DNA of 64,000 bases, from NCBI GenBank assembly GCA_963807225.1, contig CAWEAD010000005.1, positions 1,364,001-1,428,000 on the forward strand. Reading direction: 5' to 3'. Under the pieces are notes generated by a model, which saw only the letters and a program-made list of their open reading frames with translations, made no database searches and was not told where the DNA came from. The first letter of the stretch is position 1. Each line of letters begins with the position of its first letter. Both the position numbers and the translations under genes were made by a program. This document shows positions 59,593 through 64,000 of this stretch, piece by piece. The DNA comes from JAGVGT01 sp963807225. GTDB taxonomy: Bacteria > Desulfobacterota > Desulfobulbia > Desulfobulbales > JAGXFP01.

Positions 59593-60402
59593 ATGACGAC
59601 CCTTTTAACAGCAAATTCTTTTTTCGAACTGGCCGATTACCCGCATCGGCAACTCTTCGACGACCGGGAACCGGTTTGGAGCGCGCTGCGACGTTTGCCC
59701 GATTACCTGGCGTCCTATCCCTTCCCGCCTCTGCCGGCGGGGGTGACGGCCTCGGTTCCCCTGGCCCGGACTTTGGTATTGCACGAAGGTGAGGTCTGCG
59801 GCACGGAGGGTCTGGAAATTGTTTACGGCGAGGTAACCAAAGGTGGTCTTCTGGTCCGCCGGGATGGGCGTGAATTGCCCGGGGCTACCGTGCTGATGGC
59901 CGGGGCGGTGTTGCATGGCGGGCCATTCTCTTTCGGGCGCGGGGTACTGGTGGAGCCCGGGGCCTTTATCGCCGGGCCGACGGTGATCGGCGACCAGACC
60001 GAGATTCGGCAGGGCGCCTATCTGCGGGGTAATTGCCTGGTGGGGAACCGCTGCGTGGTCGGCCATGTCACCGAGGTCAAGCATACTATTTTCCTGGATG
60101 AGGCCAAGGCCGGGCATTTCGCTTATCTGGGCGACTCGATTCTCGGCAATCAGGTCAATCTGGGGGCCGGTACCAAGATGGCCAATCTGCGCTTCGTCAA
60201 GGGCAATGTCCAGGTTCGTACACCGGAGGGACAGCTGGACAGCGGCCTGCGCAAGTTCGGCGCCATCCTGGGCGACCAGGTGCAGACCGGCTGCAACTCG
60301 GTGACCAATCCGGGGACGCTGATCGGCCGGCGTTCCTTTCTGTTGCCGAATACCACGGCTTCCTCCGGATACCATCCGGAAAATACCGTACTCCGGGGAT
60401 AA
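59593..60402 (+). CDS. left-handed beta-helix (hexapeptide repeat) nucleotidyl/acyltransferase-like protein
   Basis: A 269-residue protein starting MTTLLTANSFFELADYPHRQ. The N-terminal 90 residues are unassigned. The rest is a hexapeptide-repeat helix (GRGVLVEPGAFIAGPTVIGD, RQGAYLRGNCLVGNRCVVGH, DSILGNQVNLGAGTKMANLR). The pattern resembles the acyltransferase part of GlmU and sugar-phosphate nucleotidyltransferases but lacks an N-terminal pyrophosphorylase domain. It may act on a sugar nucleotide or be a non-catalytic homologue. The ATG at 59593 is favoured over an earlier in-frame start. It is divergent from lon. Confidence 0.72.
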   Translation: MTTLLTANSFFELADYPHRQLFDDREPVWSALRRLPDYLASYPFPPLPAGVTASVPLARTLVLHEGEVCGTEGLEIVYGEVTKGGLLVRRDGRELPGATVLMAGAVLHGGPFSFGRGVLVEPGAFIAGPTVIGDQTEIRQGAYLRGNCLVGNRCVVGHVTEVKHTIFLDEAKAGHFAYLGDSILGNQVNLGAGTKMANLRFVKGNVQVRTPEGQLDSGLRKFGAILGDQVQTGCNSVTNPGTLIGRRSFLLPNTTASSGYHPENTVLRG

Positions 60403-60408
60403 TCCGTT

Positions 60409-60705
60409 TCAGACCGGCTGGTTGAGGGCGAGGTAGTGATAAAGTCCCAGGAAAAATTCACCGATCAGTCCCAGGGTCAGATAGATCCTGGCCAGTCTCG
60501 ACCAACCCAGGTATTCGCCGGTGAAGCGATGAAAAAAAGATCGGGCGAGCAGGGTGGCGCCCACCAGAAAAGGGGCCAGGGTCAGAAGCTGACGGGCCGT
60601 GGCCAGTAAAGATTCCTCCGGGTGACCGGGGAAATAGCGGGTGCTGCAGAGCAGGTAGAAAAGTGCCAGCAGCAACAAGGTCAGGTTTTCGCGGGTTTTG
60701 CCCAT
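60409..60705 (-). CDS. 98-residue membrane protein of unknown function
   Basis: A small membrane protein with three hydrophobic segments (NLTLLLLALFYLLCSTRYF, RQLLTLAPFLVGATLLARSF and IYLTLGLIGEFFLGLYHYLA). The ATG at 60705 starts directly before the first helix; an upstream start would add an unconvincing hydrophilic stretch. It converges on the hexapeptide gene with six bases between stops and is divergent from the next gene. I recognise no family. Confidence 0.6.
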   Translation of the reverse strand: MGKTRENLTLLLLALFYLLCSTRYFPGHPEESLLATARQLLTLAPFLVGATLLARSFFHRFTGEYLGWSRLARIYLTLGLIGEFFLGLYHYLALNQPV

Positions 60706-60793
60706 TGGTTCCAAGAGGTCGAAGTTAAAGTTGGTCGGGGCTGGGTGTGAGCCCGATAATTTAGACGATTTTAAAAGGATAGAAAAGCCGAAC

Positions 60794-61801
60794 ATGTTAA
60801 ATGCCTTGTATTTTCCAGCATTGCGGCCTGATCCGGCCTGGATCGTCGCCATTTCCTCCCTGGTCGATCGTCTGATCTGCTATGGCGCGGTGGAAGGAGA
60901 CCAACCGGTCCCCGGTTGTGAAGTTCGAGTAGTGGCGCCGCTGGGATCGGAGCGGGATCGCTTTCTGTCTTTGCTGCGGGAGATGACCGGGCGGGAAGCG
61001 GAATATTTCAAGGGCCAGTTGATGGCGTCTTCATCCAGACTCGGTCGGGATCGGGATGAAGACAGCGGCTGGAGCCTGGCCGCAGCCCTGCAGAGCAGCA
61101 AGGATGAAGCAACTGCGGCGGCACGGGAAAAGTCCAGGATCGAAAGGCTTTGGCAGGCCCGGCTGTTTCTCGAATTGGCCGAAAAGATCTCGGCCGCCGA
61201 GGCGGAAATTCACCTGGAATTGGCCGTGGTGAACCGCAAACAGGAGGCGCTGCTGCGGGCGCTGCATGGCGAAGGGGCCGAGGAGGAAGAACCCCCGCCG
61301 TTGTCGAGCCCGGCTGTGCGCCCAGGTCCGAGAACCTTCCGGGTGCGTGATTTGTTGGGGGCCTGGGCGGCCTTATTCTCGGAGGATCGGCAGCCGGAGA
61401 CTTTTCTGATCACCGATGACCGGGAGGCTGGAGAACTGCTGCTGGATGAGGTGGAAAAGAGGGCGCCGGATCTAACCGTCCGCTTGCCGGATGTGCTCAT
61501 CCCGGCAGCCGGTATCACGATGGTCTTGCCTGCGGCGCGGGTCGCCCTGGCGACCGCCCTGGCCGAGATCGTCTCTATGCCTCCCGCGCAAGGCCGGATT
61601 GCTCTGGAGAAGGCTCTGGTGGATTGGAACAACGGTTTGGCCGCAGCGGCAGGGCGCTTGCATTGCCTGGGTCTTTATCTGCTCCCCACCGCTACGGTTC
61701 ATCAGGTTTTTGGCGCCCTGGGCGGTCTGGCTGCGACCGGTGGGGGAGTGCCGGTTCCCTCGACAATGTTGCTGGGCGTGACCTCTACTTGTAAGGGTTA
61801 A
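60794..61801 (+). CDS. 335-residue soluble protein of unknown function
   Basis: The ATG at 60794 gives MLNALYFPALRPDPAWIVAI. The N-terminal 100 residues form an alpha/beta region. A long, charged, probably coiled-coil helix (about 110-190, DEATAAAREKSRIERLWQAR, LELAEKISAAEAEIHLELAV) and a compact C-terminal domain (LLGAWAALFSEDRQPETFLI, TDDREAGELLLDEVEKRAPD, then PAAGITMVLPAARVALATAL) follow. I do not recognise the family. It overlaps the convergent uspA gene by 17 bases. Coding bias matches the surroundings, so it looks native. Confidence 0.68.
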   Translation: MLNALYFPALRPDPAWIVAISSLVDRLICYGAVEGDQPVPGCEVRVVAPLGSERDRFLSLLREMTGREAEYFKGQLMASSSRLGRDRDEDSGWSLAAALQSSKDEATAAAREKSRIERLWQARLFLELAEKISAAEAEIHLELAVVNRKQEALLRALHGEGAEEEEPPPLSSPAVRPGPRTFRVRDLLGAWAALFSEDRQPETFLITDDREAGELLLDEVEKRAPDLTVRLPDVLIPAAGITMVLPAARVALATALAEIVSMPPAQGRIALEKALVDWNNGLAAAAGRLHCLGLYLLPTATVHQVFGALGGLAATGGGVPVPSTMLLGVTSTCKG

Positions 61802-62231
61802 TGGTCAACACCGGACAAGGTGCGGTTTTGACCACTCTCTCGGCGACGCTGCCGAAAAGGGCTTTTTCCAAGCCCTTGTATCCGTGGGTGCCCATGATGA
61901 TCAGGGAAATGTCGTTTTCGGTGGCGAAATTGACCAGTTCCTCGGAGATGTCACCCTGCAGGATCTTGGAAGTATGCGGCACTTTGGTTTTAAGATTTTC
62001 GGCCAGAAACTTTTCCATCTTGGTGGTGGCGCTCCGGACCATTTCATCCTCGAATTGGTTGATGGGAATATGCGGGACAAAAAATCCGGAATAATCCTCA
62101 AAACTCTGAACGACAAAAACCACCGTCAGTTCGGCGTCGAAACGTTGCGCAATGTCGGCCGCATCCTGCAAAAGTTTTGGAGAGTTTTCGGAAAAATCAA
62201 CAGGAACCAAAATTTTGCGGAATTCTTTCAT
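61785..62231 (-). CDS. uspA: universal stress protein family
   Basis: A 148-residue UspA-domain protein with start MKEFRKILVPVDFSENSPKL, preceded by AGGAGG. The nucleotide-binding signature is IIMGTHGYKGLEKALFGSVA with the following ERVVKTAPCPVLTI, matching the ATP-binding G-x2-G-x9-G pattern. Such proteins protect against stress or bind ATP as sensors. It is a single gene; the frame is open 18 codons upstream without a ribosome site. Confidence 0.9.
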   Translation of the reverse strand: MKEFRKILVPVDFSENSPKLLQDAADIAQRFDAELTVVFVVQSFEDYSGFFVPHIPINQFEDEMVRSATTKMEKFLAENLKTKVPHTSKILQGDISEELVNFATENDISLIIMGTHGYKGLEKALFGSVAERVVKTAPCPVLTINPYK

Positions 62232-62368
62232 ATTCAGCCTCCTAGATTTATTGGTGAAGCCCGGCAGTAAACCAAAGCCTGCCAAGGACTCTTCCTCTAT
62301 TTTTAGGCTAGCAGAGTGGGATTCGGCTTGTCAAGAACGGCCGGTCCCCAGGCGGTCCAGGAGAGGGA

Positions 62369-64000
62369 ATGTCTGAGCGAGGGTTGCCAAAATCAGGGAA
62401 AGGCGCCGAACTGAGTGGGATTTTCGGGCCGGGCGGATTGTTGGCCCAAAGGCTGCCAGACTATGAATACCGGCCCGGGCAACTGGAACTGGCCGAAGCG
62501 GTATGGCGCAATCTAAGCGGGCCGGCGGCTGGAGCAGGAGCCCTGCTGGCGGCGGAGGCAGGCACCGGTATCGGCAAGACCCTGGCCTACCTGGTACCGG
62601 CGGCGCTCAGTGGCCGGAGGGTGGTGATCTCCACCGGCACCCTGAACCTGCAGGATCAGATTCTGCACAAGGAGATCCCATTCATCCGGGAACATCTCGA
62701 CCCGGAACTAACCGCCATGTGCGTCAAGGGGCGGCAGAATTATCTCTGCCTCTACCGTTGGCAGCAGGTGGCTGTGGCCCCGCAGAAAAAATTGTTCGGC
62801 CTGAGCGGCGAGGTGGCGGCCATCGGCGACTGGCTGGGGCAGACCACTACCGGCGATCGGGCCGAGCTGGGTTGGCTGGAAGATGGGGCGCCGGTGTGGC
62901 GGGCGGTAAGCGCCAGCGCCTCCCAGTGTCTGGGTGGTAACTGTCCGGAGTGGAGTACTTGCTTCATTAATCGACTGCGCCGCGAAGCGGGCAAATGCCG
63001 ATTACTGATCGTCAACCATCACCTTTTTTTCTCCGATCTGGCCCTGCGCCGGGCCAGCCACGGCGAGGTTTTACCTCGTTACGAGGCGGTGATCTTCGAC
63101 GAAGCGCATCATATCGAGGAAACCGCCACGCGCTATTTCGGGATCTCGGTCAGTTTCTTTCAGGTCATCGATCTGGCCCGGGATGTTGAGGCTCTGGCCG
63201 AGGCGGAATTAAGCGAGAAGCAGAGGAACAGAACAATTCAGCTGGCCCGGGCCCTGGCAACCCAGGCCGATCGGCTCACCGGACTGCTGCCGGCGCAGGT
63301 CGGCAATTTCGAACTGCGCGAGGCGGTCGCCGCGCTGCCGGCCTGGGCATCGGAAATGCAAGAGCTGGATGAGCTCTTCACCAGTCTGAGCGGACAGTTG
63401 GAAAGTCTACTGGCCGGCGGGGAAATCTGGGGCGGTCTCGGCCGGCGATGCCTGGAGTTGCAAAACGGATTGCGGGAGATAGTCGCCGGGGATGACCGGG
63501 GCATGATCTACTGGCTGGAAAGGCGGGAAAAGACCGTGGTCTTGACCGCTTCGCCGATCGAAGTCGCGGCGGAACTCAGGGAGCATCTTTACTCGCAGGT
63601 GCAGGCTGCCGTCTTTACCTCGGCCACCTTGAGCGCCGATCGTGGTTTCGGGTTTTTCCTGGAAAGGCTGGGGCTGCCGGACTGGACGGAAACCTTGACC
63701 ATCACCACCCCCTTTGACTATGCCCGGCGCACTCTGCTCTATGTCCCGGACGGTCGCTTTCCCTTGCCCGGCGGCCCCACTTTCGCCGAGGAATCCCGGC
63801 GGCTGTTGTCCCGGCTCATGTTAATGGCCGGCGGTCGAACCCTGGCCCTGTTTACCAGTTTCAGCGCCATGCAGGCGGCCGCCGACTATCTGGCCACCCT
63901 GAACCTGCCCTTCCCGGTCTATGTTCAGGGCCAGGCCCCGCGTGCGGTACTTCTGGAGAATTTCAGCCGGGATCTCGATTCGGTGCTGCTGGCCGTGGCC
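62369..64000 (+). CDS. ATP-dependent DNA helicase DinG family, 3' partial
   Basis: The 5' 544 codons of a superfamily 2 helicase of the DinG/XPD group run off the window. Start ATG at 62369 follows GAGAGGGA. Helicase motifs are the Q-motif region YRPGQLELAEAVW, Walker A AEAGTGIGKTLAYLVPAAL near residue 65 and DEAH (VIFDEAHHIEETATRYF) near 243. Four Cys (AMCVKGRQNYLCLY, SQCLGGNCPEWSTCF) are placed to hold a 4Fe-4S cluster. VFTSATLSADRGFGFF and TLALFTSFSAMQAAADYLA form motif III and IV regions. DinG unwinds damaged or R-loop DNA 5'-3'. No N-terminal exonuclease domain is present. Confidence 0.9.
   Translation, partial: MSERGLPKSGKGAELSGIFGPGGLLAQRLPDYEYRPGQLELAEAVWRNLSGPAAGAGALLAAEAGTGIGKTLAYLVPAALSGRRVVISTGTLNLQDQILHKEIPFIREHLDPELTAMCVKGRQNYLCLYRWQQVAVAPQKKLFGLSGEVAAIGDWLGQTTTGDRAELGWLEDGAPVWRAVSASASQCLGGNCPEWSTCFINRLRREAGKCRLLIVNHHLFFSDLALRRASHGEVLPRYEAVIFDEAHHIEETATRYFGISVSFFQVIDLARDVEALAEAELSEKQRNRTIQLARALATQADRLTGLLPAQVGNFELREAVAALPAWASEMQELDELFTSLSGQLESLLAGGEIWGGLGRRCLELQNGLREIVAGDDRGMIYWLERREKTVVLTASPIEVAAELREHLYSQVQAAVFTSATLSADRGFGFFLERLGLPDWTETLTITTPFDYARRTLLYVPDGRFPLPGGPTFAEESRRLLSRLMLMAGGRTLALFTSFSAMQAAADYLATLNLPFPVYVQGQAPRAVLLENFSRDLDSVLLAVA

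Noticed and set aside
1..64000. CRISPR arrays, tRNA or rRNA genes
   Set aside because: No regularly spaced direct repeats, cloverleaf or rRNA-like conserved stretches were seen on either strand.

Overview
The window reads as a GC-rich chromosome segment of a Gram-negative anaerobe or microaerophile, most likely from the Desulfobacterota (former Deltaproteobacteria). This is inferred from gene content: a type II secretion system, a LepB/Lon/MltG envelope set, multihaem c-type cytochromes including a CX4CH haem site, a DHH-CBS-tRNA nucleotidyltransferase fusion, and a TusA/DsrE/YeeE sulfur-trafficking cluster of the kind reported from sulfur-disproportionating bacteria. No rRNA, tRNA, CRISPR array, intact insertion sequence or replication origin was seen. 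Genes are dense and often overlap by ATGA or TGATG.

Layout. 0-3.6 kb: end of a cbb3-type oxidase operon, a cupredoxin and a cytochrome-porin-like outer membrane protein. 3.9-6.2 kb: RfbB and a pyridine-nucleotide oxidoreductase. 6.4-11.3 kb: two paralogous periplasmic binding proteins co-transcribed with a hybrid histidine kinase. 11.3-15.8 kb (minus): M50 protease, tRNA nucleotidyltransferase fusion, XerD, ribosomal protein bS21. 16-19.3 kb: FAD-linked oxidase, D-Ala-D-Ala ligase, signal peptidase I. 19.6-23 kb: zinc uptake (permease, ATPase and Zur on minus; ZnuA divergent on plus) around a Zur-box-like site. 23-29.6 kb: HD-GYP protein, a secreted protein, and a four-gene cluster that looks like glucosylglycerate-type compatible-solute synthesis. 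29.8-34.7 kb: SerS, a tetrahaem cytochrome, MoeA-MobA-MobB, HIT protein. 35.1-45.6 kb: type II secretion operon in the order E-F-H-J-I-K-L-M-C-D, without gspG. 45.7-47.5 kb: an AT-rich island with two small membrane proteins, an attC-like site and a RelE/HTH toxin-antitoxin pair, bordered by short imperfect direct repeats. 48.8-51.7 kb: sulfur cluster (tusA, dsrE, a DsrF-like gene and a 57-residue gene on minus; a YeeE/TsuA-type transporter divergent on plus). 51.9-55.4 kb: a receiver-GAF-kinase protein and an MFS exporter. 55.5-59.4 kb (minus): lon-mltG-gspG, where the missing major pseudopilin is found. 59.6-64 kb: hexapeptide-repeat protein, two unknown proteins, UspA and the 5' part of a DinG-type helicase.

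How it fits together. The sulfur cluster, tetrahaem cytochrome, molybdenum-cofactor genes and oxidase are consistent with a versatile sulfur or electron metabolism. The solute cluster points to osmotic or thermal adaptation. Five genes carry apparent single-base frameshifts (oxidase subunit, two sites; cytochrome-porin; YeeE; receiver-kinase; probably mltG). In every case translation of both sides looks conserved, so consensus sequencing errors are the simplest explanation and should be excluded before any is called a pseudogene.
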